A stretch of 5,462 nt of DNA from Trueperaceae bacterium (lineage in GTDB: Bacteria > Deinococcota > Deinococci > Deinococcales > Trueperaceae): positions 1 to 5,462 of the forward strand of contig SLSQ01000188.1 of assembly GCA_007130355.1 (NCBI GenBank), in the 5' to 3' direction. Positions 1 to 5,462 of the stretch are shown piece by piece. The notes beneath the pieces were generated by a model that was given only the letters and a program-made list of their open reading frames with translations, was not told where the DNA came from and ran no database searches. Within the stretch, counting starts at the first letter, position 1. Each line of letters starts with the position of its first letter. Position numbers and translations under genes: made by a program.

Positions 1-54
1 ATCGTGGGCGGTCGGCGACGGGGTGGCGGCGTCGGTAACGTCGGGCCGAAGCAT
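1..54 (-). other. possible start of an off-window minus-strand gene
   Basis: Reading the minus strand from an ATG at 54, the frame stays open for 18 codons to the window edge (MLRPDVTDAATPSPTAHD). The ATG lies inside a TATGCT hexamer (50-55) resembling the -10 element before the C-S lyase gene at 4729. If TATGCT is a promoter, transcription would begin near 43-42. No ATG, GTG or TTG occurs there, so the gene would have a leader and start beyond the window. There is no ribosome binding site before the ATG at 54. The stretch may equally be non-coding flank. Confidence 0.15.
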
Positions 55-55
55 A

Positions 56-88
56 CCGCGGGGGCGACCGTTCCGGTCGGCCCCGCGG
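56..88 (-). terminator. strong GC-rich hairpin, likely terminator of the PEGA-protein gene
   Basis: Bases 56-70 and 74-88 form an inverted repeat: CCGC/GCGG outer arms, a run of four G-C pairs, one G-G mismatch (64 against 80), then CGACCG/CGGTCG around a 3-base loop (71-73). That is 14 pairs in 33 bases. It begins 50 bases beyond the stop codon of the minus-strand gene ending at 139. No long T tract follows, so it is not a textbook intrinsic terminator. It could instead stabilise the 3' end. A smaller hairpin (GCGCCC 116-121, GGGCGC 127-132) lies between it and the stop. Confidence 0.5.
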
Positions 89-138
89 CCGTGGCGCGCG
101 ACGCGCCGTCAGCGTGCGCCCCGAGCGGGCGCCGTGCG

Positions 139-1371
139 TCAGCGTCGATCCTGCCGGACCCGGACCTCGTGGGTCTCGCCGGAGCGGACGCGGACCTGCG
201 CGATCTCGGTGGCGTAGCCGGCCGCGACCACGGTGATCTCGTAGGTGCCCGGCTCGACGTCGTCGATCACGAGCCGGCCGCTGCCGCTCGGGATGGTGCC
301 GACCGGTCGACCGTCGAGGTAGACCTGCGCGCCGCCGACGTTGGCGGTCACCGCGACCGTGCCGGTCAGCGGGGCGAGGGTCGCGCGCACCGTGTCGGAA
401 CTCCCGGCCGAAACCTGGACCGAGCGCCGTTCGGTGCGGTGGCCGGACCGCTCGAAGGTCACCTCGTAGCGCCCGGCGTCGAACTCGCGCGAGCCGATCG
501 GCGTGGTGCCGATGAAGCGTCCGTCGACGAACACCTCGGCTCCGCTCGGGGAGCTCTCGAACCGCAGCGTTCCGGTGCGCACGTCGCGCTCGAGCCGTTC
601 GTCGACCCGTCGGGTCTCGCCGGGCGACAGGTTCAGCGTGCGCTGGACCGAACGGTAGCCGTCGAGCTCGAAGGTGAGCGACCGCCGACCGGGCTGGCTG
701 GAGATGCGCAGCGGCGTCGTGCCCTGACGGCGCCCATCGAGGTAGACGGTCGCGCCCTGCGGCGTGCTGTCGGCGACGACCGTCGCTTCGGCCGGGCGCT
801 GGCCCTGCTCGTCGACCACGCGGTAGCTGGCGGTCGACGTCACCCAGGCGTTCTGGGGGACCGGCCGAACCACGATCCGGAAGGCGTTCTGGAACCCTTG
901 CTCACCGATGTCGCTGGTCGCGAAGTTCGCGCCGGACTCGAACCGGGCCAGCTCGCGGGTGTCGAGCTCGCGGGTGCTGGCGACGGCGACGACGCGGGCC
1001 AGACCGGTCGGTCCGTCGACGTTGAAGACGTAGCCGCCGTTCTGCGGCGGGTAGGTACGGGTCTCGCCCGCCCGCAGACGGTGCTGTTCGTCGAAGCGGT
1101 TCGGGAGGATCTGCACCACCCGACCGTCGGCGCGGAGGCTGTAGAGGTAGACGTAGGCGTCCCGGTCGGTGCGTACGGAGATCCGGATCCGCTCGCCGAT
1201 CCGGTAGTCGGGCGCGTCGCCGCCCTTGTCGAGCGACACGTCCACGCCGAACGCGGGCGACGGGTTGACCACGATGGAACGTGGTTCGAAGCGGACCTCC
1301 TGAGCCACGGCCGAGAGGCCGGCGGCGGCGAGGAGGAGGACGAACAGGGTCGCACTGAGGATCCGTTGCAC
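139..1371 (-). CDS. exported DUF4384 protein with three C-terminal PEGA repeats
   Basis: This 410-residue protein is predicted to be exported. Residues 1-23 form a Sec signal peptide: basic start, hydrophobic stretch FVLLLAAAGL, and an AVA cleavage site before Q24. Residues about 45-135 match DUF4384, with GERIRISVRTDRDAYVYLY, then VVQILPNRFD, and a segment ending in ARVVAVAST. Three tandem PEGA-type repeats follow, at about 197-262, 267-333 and 337-407. Each has the pattern of small residues, A-x-V-Y/F-x-D-G-R, a G-T-x-P turn, G-R/T-Y-x-x-x-x-x-x-G-Y/H, and a final G-E-T or equivalent. PEGA domains are beta-rich modules of surface or envelope proteins. DUF4384 occurs in envelope-associated and kinase-linked proteins. 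No enzyme motif is visible. The GTG at 1371 was chosen because it follows a purine-rich ribosome binding site and directly precedes the signal peptide. The open frame continuing upstream to 1803 overlaps the divergent gene and lacks these features. Family assignment is firm; the cellular role is unknown. Confidence 0.88.
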   Translation of the reverse strand: MQRILSATLFVLLLAAAGLSAVAQEVRFEPRSIVVNPSPAFGVDVSLDKGGDAPDYRIGERIRISVRTDRDAYVYLYSLRADGRVVQILPNRFDEQHRLRAGETRTYPPQNGGYVFNVDGPTGLARVVAVASTRELDTRELARFESGANFATSDIGEQGFQNAFRIVVRPVPQNAWVTSTASYRVVDEQGQRPAEATVVADSTPQGATVYLDGRRQGTTPLRISSQPGRRSLTFELDGYRSVQRTLNLSPGETRRVDERLERDVRTGTLRFESSPSGAEVFVDGRFIGTTPIGSREFDAGRYEVTFERSGHRTERRSVQVSAGSSDTVRATLAPLTGTVAVTANVGGAQVYLDGRPVGTIPSGSGRLVIDDVEPGTYEITVVAAGYATEIAQVRVRSGETHEVRVRQDRR

Positions 1372-1377
1372 GGTGGG

Positions 1378-1385
1378 CCCCCTTT
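1378..1385 (-). promoter_or_regulatory. ribosome binding site deciding the GTG start at 1371
   Basis: On the minus strand AAAGGGGG ends 6 bases before the GTG start codon, a good Shine-Dalgarno distance. It is the only convincing ribosome binding site among the five starts, and it supports GTG at 1371 over the in-frame GTG at 1404, which would place acidic residues ahead of the signal peptide. Confidence 0.6.
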
Positions 1386-1394
1386 CGTCTTCGG

Positions 1395-1400
1395 AAGGTA
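1395..1400 (-). promoter_or_regulatory. candidate -10 element (TACCTT) for the PEGA-protein gene
   Basis: Minus-strand TACCTT fits the TANNNT -10 pattern and would start transcription near 1388, giving a leader of about 17 bases that carries the AAAGGGGG ribosome binding site. No clear -35 hexamer is seen at 16-18 bases upstream. Confidence 0.3.
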
Positions 1401-1482
1401 GCACGGGTCCGATCGAACGCGTATGACGGGCGCCTGAACGCCCCTTCACCCAGCGGAACCTTCGGGCCCACGAAGCACGGGG

Positions 1483-1488
1483 TAGCAT
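1483..1488 (+). promoter_or_regulatory. -10 element (TAGCAT) of a leaderless promoter for the LolA-like gene
   Basis: TAGCAT is followed by six C bases and then the ATG at 1495. The spacing puts the predicted transcription start on or next to the A of the start codon. The intervening bases contain no ribosome binding site. A convincing -35 hexamer is not visible. The same TAGCAT-plus-6 arrangement recurs before the fumarase gene. Confidence 0.55.
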
Positions 1489-1494
1489 CCCCCC

Positions 1495-2193
1495 ATGCGC
1501 ATTCGAACGCTCTCCTTCGTCCTGGTGGCGATCTCCTTCCTCTCCGCACGCGCTCAGGCCCCCGAGGTGCACGCCTTCGTCGACGACGTGATCGCGACGG
1601 CCGAGGCGGTCCGCGACTCGCGCTTCCTGACGCTCGGTCGGCTGATCGACCCGGACGGCGTCGAGCTGCCGCTCGAGATCGAGGTCCGGCTCCTTCCCTC
1701 CGAGTCGGCGGCGAGCGCCTACATCGTCCAACCGGACGCGCTGGCCGACAACATCATCGTGCTCGAGGGGGACGTCGTCTACAACTACACCTTCCTGACC
1801 CACCAGATCACGATCTTCGACGCGGACGATCCGGACGCCCTAGGCGGCCTGCTGGGCGCGGGCGGCGCGGACGACCTGGACGTCGACGTCACCTTCGACG
1901 TGCGGCACCACCTCGAAGGGTTCGTCCCGACGATGATCGGTCCGGAGGAGACGCCGTACGGACCCGCCTGGACGGTCCGCTTCGACAACGTCGAGGAGGA
2001 CGTTCAGGTCGCGTCGTTCGACGCCGTCGTGCCCGAGGCCACGATGCTGCCGTACTCGTTCCGGGTTCGGAACGCCGCCGGCGAGACCTGGGCCGAGCTG
2101 TTCTTCGAGGACCTGGTCCTCGACGAGGGACTGACGGTCGAGGACGTCACCTACCTGCCGGAGGACGCCGAACGGATCGACCTCCGCGACTGA
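1495..2193 (+). CDS. exported LolA-like (outer-membrane lipoprotein-sorting) protein
   Basis: This 232-residue protein starts with a Sec signal peptide (MRIRTLSFVLVAISFLSARA), probably cut at ARA before Q21. The mature part is strikingly rich in Asp and Glu, with few lysines. The sequence resembles the LolA/LolB-type half-barrel family. An early amphipathic helix (about 24-46) is followed by beta-strands with ELPLEIEVRLLP (57-68), then a segment about residues 76-120 in which a QPDALADNIIVLEGD stretch leads to VVYNYTFLTHQITIFDADDP and ALGGLL. LolA proteins carry lipoproteins across the periplasm, and COG2834 relatives have broader, poorly known roles. No cysteine follows the signal peptide, so it is a soluble exported protein rather than a lipoprotein. 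It is divergent from the DUF4384/PEGA gene, another exported protein. I am fairly confident of the fold but not of true lipoprotein carriage. The start is fixed by the promoter hexamer 6 bases upstream. Confidence 0.8.
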   Translation: MRIRTLSFVLVAISFLSARAQAPEVHAFVDDVIATAEAVRDSRFLTLGRLIDPDGVELPLEIEVRLLPSESAASAYIVQPDALADNIIVLEGDVVYNYTFLTHQITIFDADDPDALGGLLGAGGADDLDVDVTFDVRHHLEGFVPTMIGPEETPYGPAWTVRFDNVEEDVQVASFDAVVPEATMLPYSFRVRNAAGETWAELFFEDLVLDEGLTVEDVTYLPEDAERIDLRD

Positions 2194-2207
2194 CGCGATC
2201 GGCGTCG

Positions 2208-2231
2208 GCCGCCGCGGGTGGCCGCGGCGGC
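2208..2231. terminator. bidirectional hairpin between convergent genes
   Basis: Bases 2208-2217 and 2222-2231 are perfect reverse complements (10 pairs, all G-C) around a 4-base loop GTGG. The hairpin sits in the 72-base gap between the stop of the LolA-like gene (2193) and the stop of fumarase (2266), where a shared terminator is expected. Neither side has a T tract, so termination strength is uncertain in this GC-rich genome. Confidence 0.55.
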
Positions 2232-2265
2232 ACCGGCCCCCGAGCCGTCCGCGGTCGCTCCGCGC

Positions 2266-3669
2266 TCAGTCCGACCTCGGTCCGATCATCCGCTCCGGAA
2301 CGACGGTGGCGTCGAACTCCTCCGCGTCGAGGTGTCCGAGCGCCACCGTCGCCTCCTTGAGGGTCGTGCCCTCCGCGTGCGCCTTCTGGGCGATCTCGGC
2401 GGCGGCGTAGTAGCCGACCTTGGCGTTCAGCGCCGTCACCAGCATCAGCGAGTTGTCGAGGTGCATCCGGATCCGCTCGGCGTGCGGTTCGATGCCGTGC
2501 GCGCAGTTCGCGTCGAACGAGGCGCAGGCGTCGCCGAGCAGCCGCGCCGACTCGAGCAGGGCGCGGATCATCACCGGTTTGAAGACGTTCAGCTGAAAGT
2601 GGCCGTGGCTGCCGCCGACGGTCGCCGCGACGTCGTTGCCGATCACCTGCGCGCAGACCATCGCCAGCGCCTCCGACTGCGTCGGGTTCACCTTGCCCGG
2701 CATGATCGAGCTGCCCGGCTCGTTGGCGGGGATCGTGATCTCGCCGATGCCGCAGCGCGGGCCGGAGGCGAGCATCCGCACCGCGTTGGCGACGTGCATC
2801 GCGGACACCGCGAGGCGCTTCAGGGCGCCGGAGGCCTCGACCACCGCGTCGTGCGCGGAGAGCGCCTCGAACTTGTTCGGCGCCGTCACGAACGGTCGTC
2901 CCGTGAGCTCGGCGATCCGCTCGGCGACCGCGACGTCGAACCCGACCGGCGCGTTGAGTCCGGTGCCGACCGCGGTCCCGCCGAGCGCGAGCTCGTAGAG
3001 CCGCGGCAACGCGCCCTCGACGGCCGCGACGCCGTTCTCGAGCTGCTGCGCCCAGCCGGAGATCTCCTGACCCAGCGTGAGCGGCGTGGCGTCCATCAGG
3101 TGGGTACGGCCGATCTTCACGACGTCGTCGAACGCCGTCGCCTTGGCGCGCAGCGTGGCGGCGAGGGCACGGACCTGCGGCAGCATCCGTCCTTCGATCG
3201 CCTCGACCGCGGCGATGTGCATCGCGGTCGGGAAGGTGTCGTTCGACGACTGCGAACGGTTCGCGTCGTCGTTCGGGTGGACCGGCTCCTTGCCGCCGAG
3301 CGGCTTGCCGACCCGCTCCGCCGCCCGGTTCGCGATCACCTCGTTGACGTTCATGTTCGTCTGGGTGCCGGAACCGGTCTGCCACACGACCAGCGGGAAG
3401 TGCGCGTCCAGGTCGCCGGCCACGATCTCGTCGCAGACGCCGGCGATCAGGTCCGCCTTGTCGCGCGGCAGGACGCCGAGCTCGGCGTTGACGAGCGCCG
3501 CCGCCTTCTTCAGCACGGCGAAGCCGTGGACCACCTCGATCGGCATCCGTTGACGGGCGTCGCCGATCGGGAAGTTCCGGATCGACCGTTGCGTCTGGGC
3601 GCCCCAGTAGGCGTCGTTCGGGACGAGGATCTCGCCCAGGGTGTCCTTCTCGGTCCGCATGTCGCTCAT
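2266..3669 (-). CDS. fumC: class II fumarate hydratase
   Basis: Fumarase C interconverts fumarate and L-malate in the TCA cycle (EC 4.2.1.2). It is an iron-independent cytoplasmic homotetramer. The 467-residue length is typical. All hallmarks are present: TGSGTQTNMNVNEV (98-111), the second-site histidine in EPVHPNDD (H131), SSNDTFPT (141-148), the catalytic histidine in GRTHLMDATPLTLGQE (H190), and the superfamily signature GSSIMPGKVNP with catalytic S320, K326 and N328. The residues match fumarase rather than aspartase or argininosuccinate lyase. The start at 3669 is preferred over Met4 (3660) because TAGCAT lies exactly 6 bases before it. No ribosome binding site is visible. The stop of the upstream esterase gene is 9 bases away, so read-through transcription is also possible. 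No damage or unusual residues were seen. Confidence 0.97.
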   Translation of the reverse strand: MSDMRTEKDTLGEILVPNDAYWGAQTQRSIRNFPIGDARQRMPIEVVHGFAVLKKAAALVNAELGVLPRDKADLIAGVCDEIVAGDLDAHFPLVVWQTGSGTQTNMNVNEVIANRAAERVGKPLGGKEPVHPNDDANRSQSSNDTFPTAMHIAAVEAIEGRMLPQVRALAATLRAKATAFDDVVKIGRTHLMDATPLTLGQEISGWAQQLENGVAAVEGALPRLYELALGGTAVGTGLNAPVGFDVAVAERIAELTGRPFVTAPNKFEALSAHDAVVEASGALKRLAVSAMHVANAVRMLASGPRCGIGEITIPANEPGSSIMPGKVNPTQSEALAMVCAQVIGNDVAATVGGSHGHFQLNVFKPVMIRALLESARLLGDACASFDANCAHGIEPHAERIRMHLDNSLMLVTALNAKVGYYAAAEIAQKAHAEGTTLKEATVALGHLDAEEFDATVVPERMIGPRSD

Positions 3670-3675
3670 GCCGGC

Positions 3676-3681
3676 ATGCTA
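3676..3681 (-). promoter_or_regulatory. -10 element (TAGCAT) of a leaderless fumC promoter, overlapping the esterase stop codon
   Basis: On the minus strand TAGCAT is followed by GCCGGC and then the fumC ATG at 3669, the same hexamer and spacing as at 1483. Its first three bases are the TAG stop codon of the esterase gene (3679-3681). The expected -35 position lies inside the esterase coding end, and no good TTGACA match is seen there. Confidence 0.5.
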
Positions 3682-4683
3682 CCGCGGCGCCCCGTCGTCG
3701 TCCGGCGCGAGGAGCGTCTCGAGCGCGGTCGCGAGTCCGTCCCGCCAGAAGGTCCAGTTGTGCCCCGCCGCGCGGGTCTCGAACCGGTGCGCCGCGACCC
3801 GTTCCGCGAGGCGGGGCGCGACGCGACGGTTCACGTCGTGCAGCCAGTCGAGGGTGCCGACCTCCTGGTAGGTCCGCCACGGCAGCGCCGCGTCGCTCCG
3901 CTCCAGCCGCTCGAGCAGCCAGGAACGCTCGGAGCGGTGGAACTCGCGTTCGTCCGGTGCGCCGAGGAGGGCCGCCGACTGCAGCGCCAGGCCCTGGACC
4001 CCCTCCGGCTCGGCCCAGGCGATGCGGGTCGCGGCCAGCCCGCCGAGGGAGGCGCCCAGCAGGTGCGTGGCGTTCGCGTCCGCCTCGTCGCGGAGGCGCG
4101 GCAGCAAGGTGCGGAGCGCGAAGCGCAGGTACGCCTCGCCGAAGCCGTACTCGGCCCGCCGCGCCGCGGGGCTCAGGGGATCGACGAAGGCGACGCGGGC
4201 CGGCCGGACGCGTCCGGCCGCGATCAGCGCCTCGAGCACCGCCGGCAGGCGCGCGATCCGGAGGTACGCGGTCCCGTCGTGCACCAGCAGCAGCGGCGCC
4301 GGGCCGCGCAGTCCGGCCGGTTCGTAGAGGGTGGCGCGACGCTCGCCGCGGGGCGCCTCCGGGTCGGGGAGGCGCAGGCGCCGGGTGCGGCCGGTGGCGA
4401 GCTCCGGATCCGGCGCGTGCAGCGGGTGCGGCCGGTACGCCGGTCCGCGCGCCCGGCTGAGCTGGGGGTACCACGGGTTGTCGGCCCGCTGCGGGTTCTC
4501 GGGATCGGCGCGGATGCGGCCGCGACCGTCGACGAAGCCGTACTCGAAGTGGACCGCGTCGGGCAGCCGCAACGTGAACCGCGCCACCTTGCGCGCGTCG
4601 ACCGGATGCGGTGCGCGGTCCATGTCGGTGAGGTCGGACACGACCCGTTCGGCCCAGTCGGGGACGGACACGTGCAGCTCCAT
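3679..4683 (-). CDS. Fes/esterase-D family alpha/beta hydrolase (enterochelin esterase-like)
   Basis: This 334-residue protein resembles the enterochelin esterase/putative esterase family (COG2382). An N-terminal beta-rich region (about 30-125, with RFTLRLPDAVHFEYGFVD) looks like the immunoglobulin-like domain placed ahead of the hydrolase in Fes-type proteins. The catalytic domain contains LLLVHDGTAYL (131-141), a nucleophile elbow GASLGG with S212, and the C-terminal histidine in AGHNWTFWRDGL (H308), where Fes relatives have GGHDWxxWR. The acid is probably D279 in VGTLDW, less surely D283. There is no signal peptide, so it should act in the cytoplasm. The substrate is unknown: no siderophore synthesis or uptake gene is in view, and related proteins hydrolyse varied esters. 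The start at 4683 was chosen because the frame upstream runs into the divergent gene and because a TACGCT hexamer lies 8 bases upstream. It may be co-transcribed with fumC. Confidence 0.85.
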   Translation of the reverse strand: MELHVSVPDWAERVVSDLTDMDRAPHPVDARKVARFTLRLPDAVHFEYGFVDGRGRIRADPENPQRADNPWYPQLSRARGPAYRPHPLHAPDPELATGRTRRLRLPDPEAPRGERRATLYEPAGLRGPAPLLLVHDGTAYLRIARLPAVLEALIAAGRVRPARVAFVDPLSPAARRAEYGFGEAYLRFALRTLLPRLRDEADANATHLLGASLGGLAATRIAWAEPEGVQGLALQSAALLGAPDEREFHRSERSWLLERLERSDAALPWRTYQEVGTLDWLHDVNRRVAPRLAERVAAHRFETRAAGHNWTFWRDGLATALETLLAPDDDGAPR

Positions 4684-4691
4684 GGCCCGCC

Positions 4692-4697
4692 AGCGTA
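4692..4697 (-). promoter_or_regulatory. candidate -10 element (TACGCT) for the esterase gene
   Basis: Minus-strand TACGCT lies 8 bases before the ATG at 4683, slightly farther than the other leaderless candidates here. No ribosome binding site is seen in between. If used, the mRNA would start on or within one or two bases of the start codon. Confidence 0.4.
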
Positions 4698-4715
4698 CCG
4701 CCGCGGGGACGCTGC

Positions 4716-4721
4716 TATGCT
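4716..4721 (+). promoter_or_regulatory. -10 element (TATGCT) of a leaderless promoter for the C-S lyase gene
   Basis: TATGCT is followed by 7 bases (TCGCCGC) and the ATG at 4729, consistent with transcription starting at the start codon. There is no ribosome binding site. The position 17 bases upstream, where a -35 box would be, coincides with the esterase -10 candidate on the other strand. Confidence 0.5.
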
Positions 4722-4728
4722 TCGCCGC

Positions 4729-5462
4729 ATGCCGCACCGGTTCGACGACATCCGCCTCAATGATCTGCGCGAGCGGCCGCTCGCGAAGTGGAGCCACTTC
4801 GACCCCGACGTGCTGCCCCTCTGGGTGGCGGACATGGACTTCCCGGTGGCCGAACCGGTCCGGCGCGCCATCCGCGACTACGCCGACGGGGACCTGTGGG
4901 GCTATCCGCGCCACGGCGGGCTTCCGGGCGTGCGCGAGACGGTCTGCGCGCGGATGCACGACCGCTACGGGTGGGAGGTCGCTCCGGAGCAGGTGCTGAT
5001 CCTGCCGGGGATCGTGGCCGGGCTCTACGGCGGCGTCCAGGCGTTCGCCTCGCACGGCGAAGGGGTGGTCGCCACCACCCCCGTCTACCCTCCGTTCCGA
5101 GCGGCCGCGGAAGCCCAAGGCCGCACCTTCCAGACGGCCGACCTGGCCGAGACGGACGACGGCTTCGTGCTGGACGAGGCGACGCTCGACGCCGCGATCG
5201 ATCCCGCCTCGCGCCTGCTGATGCTCTGCCACCCGCACAACCCGACCGGACGCGTCTTCGGCGAGCGCGAACTCGACGCGTTGGCGCAGCGGGTGGTCGA
5301 CCACCGGCTCTGGGTCGTCGCCGACGAGCTGCACGCCGACCTCAACTACGGAGTCCCGCACCGCCCGTTCGCGACGGTCGATCCGGCGGTCGCCGAGCGG
5401 ACGGTGACGCTGGTCGGACCGACCAAGGCGTTCAACCTGGCCGGCCTCAAGATCGGCTTCGC
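4729..5462 (+). CDS. MalY/PatB-type PLP-dependent C-S lyase/aminotransferase, 3' end outside the window
   Basis: The frame from the ATG at 4729 stays open for 244 codons and leaves the window. Related proteins are about 385-400 residues, so roughly 60% is present. It is a fold-type I PLP enzyme of the MalY/PatB group, which usually acts as a cystathionine beta-lyase or cysteine-S-conjugate beta-lyase, releasing thiols, pyruvate and ammonia. Diagnostic segments are LWVADMDFPV (31-40, specific to this group), GYPRHGG (58-64), TPVYPPF (117-123, cofactor-stacking Y120), CHPHNPTGR (167-175, N171), the cofactor-binding aspartate in ADELHADL (D199), and the Schiff-base lysine in PTKAFNLAGLK (K233). 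The cofactor-anchoring arginine near the C-terminus is not in view. It diverges from the esterase gene across 45 bases. The exact substrate (cystathionine, other cysteine conjugates, or an amino acid for transamination) cannot be set from sequence. Confidence 0.92.
   Translation, partial: MPHRFDDIRLNDLRERPLAKWSHFDPDVLPLWVADMDFPVAEPVRRAIRDYADGDLWGYPRHGGLPGVRETVCARMHDRYGWEVAPEQVLILPGIVAGLYGGVQAFASHGEGVVATTPVYPPFRAAAEAQGRTFQTADLAETDDGFVLDEATLDAAIDPASRLLMLCHPHNPTGRVFGERELDALAQRVVDHRLWVVADELHADLNYGVPHRPFATVDPAVAERTVTLVGPTKAFNLAGLKIGF

Noticed and set aside
107..145. Nine-base direct repeat CGTCAGCGT (107-115 and 137-145) as an attachment site
   Set aside because: It is short, spans the end of a gene, and no integrase, tRNA or transposase is nearby. 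It is likely chance.
4..1401. 465-codon plus-strand open frame
   Set aside because: It lies antisense to the DUF4384/PEGA gene. Its product is an Arg/Asp/Gly/Val-rich low-complexity sequence with no recognisable domain, as expected of the opposite strand of a GC-rich gene.
1372..1803. N-terminal extension of the PEGA protein up to 1803
   Set aside because: It would overlap the divergent LolA-like gene, reads as low-quality shadow sequence, and would bury a clear signal peptide that follows a good ribosome binding site.
2251..2263. Small second hairpin (GCGG/CCGC) just beyond the fumC stop
   Set aside because: Only four base pairs, common by chance at this GC content. The 10-bp hairpin at 2208-2231 is the better terminator candidate.
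2147..4474. 775-codon minus-strand open frame
   Set aside because: It is a frame-shifted shadow covering both fumC and the esterase. The translation is mostly Arg, Ala, Gly and Pro with no domain, while the alternative frame gives full fumarase motifs.
3957..4999. Plus-strand open frames antisense to the esterase and overlapping the C-S lyase start
   Set aside because: They are Arg/Ser/Pro-rich shadows without motifs, and the real plus-strand frame here begins at 4729 in a different phase.
4684..5361. Upstream extension of the esterase frame to 5361
   Set aside because: It is antisense to the MalY/PatB-type gene, whose motifs are unmistakable, and the esterase homology begins after the ATG at 4683.

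Overview
The window is a short, GC-rich (well over 60% by eye), gene-dense bacterial chromosome segment. It holds four complete protein genes and one cut by the right edge. No rRNA, tRNA, CRISPR array, insertion sequence or phage gene was seen. Three of the five starts (1495, 3669, 4729) have a TANNNT hexamer 6-7 nt upstream and no Shine-Dalgarno sequence, and a fourth (4683) fits more loosely at 8 nt. This layout produces leaderless mRNA and is common in Deinococcota and Actinobacteria. A secreted DUF4384 plus triple-PEGA protein and an exported LolA-like protein favour Deinococcota, perhaps a Truepera-like lineage. That placement is inference, not proof.

Layout: bases 1-138 are a left flank with a very strong hairpin (56-88), probably the terminator of the first gene. 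On the minus strand, 139-1371 encodes an exported DUF4384/PEGA protein with a GTG start and a purine-rich ribosome binding site. It diverges across a 123-base gap from 1495-2193 (+), an exported, very acidic protein that looks like the LolA/outer-membrane lipoprotein-sorting fold. A 72-base convergent gap follows, with a perfect 10-bp hairpin that can serve both strands. Then on the minus strand come class II fumarase FumC (2266-3669) and, upstream of it, a Fes/esterase-D type alpha/beta hydrolase (3679-4683). These two are 9 bases apart. A 45-base divergent promoter region separates the esterase from a MalY/PatB-type PLP C-S lyase (4729 to the window end, +).

How the genes relate: the first two are both envelope proteins and may share a divergent control region. 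Fumarase is a TCA-cycle enzyme. It could be co-transcribed with the esterase, but it also has its own apparent promoter overlapping the esterase stop codon. The esterase and the C-S lyase may influence each other's transcription through their compact shared promoter region. I see no gene cluster that amounts to a new defence, mobile or biosynthetic system. The most interesting signals are regulatory: leaderless starts and overlapping promoter/coding elements.
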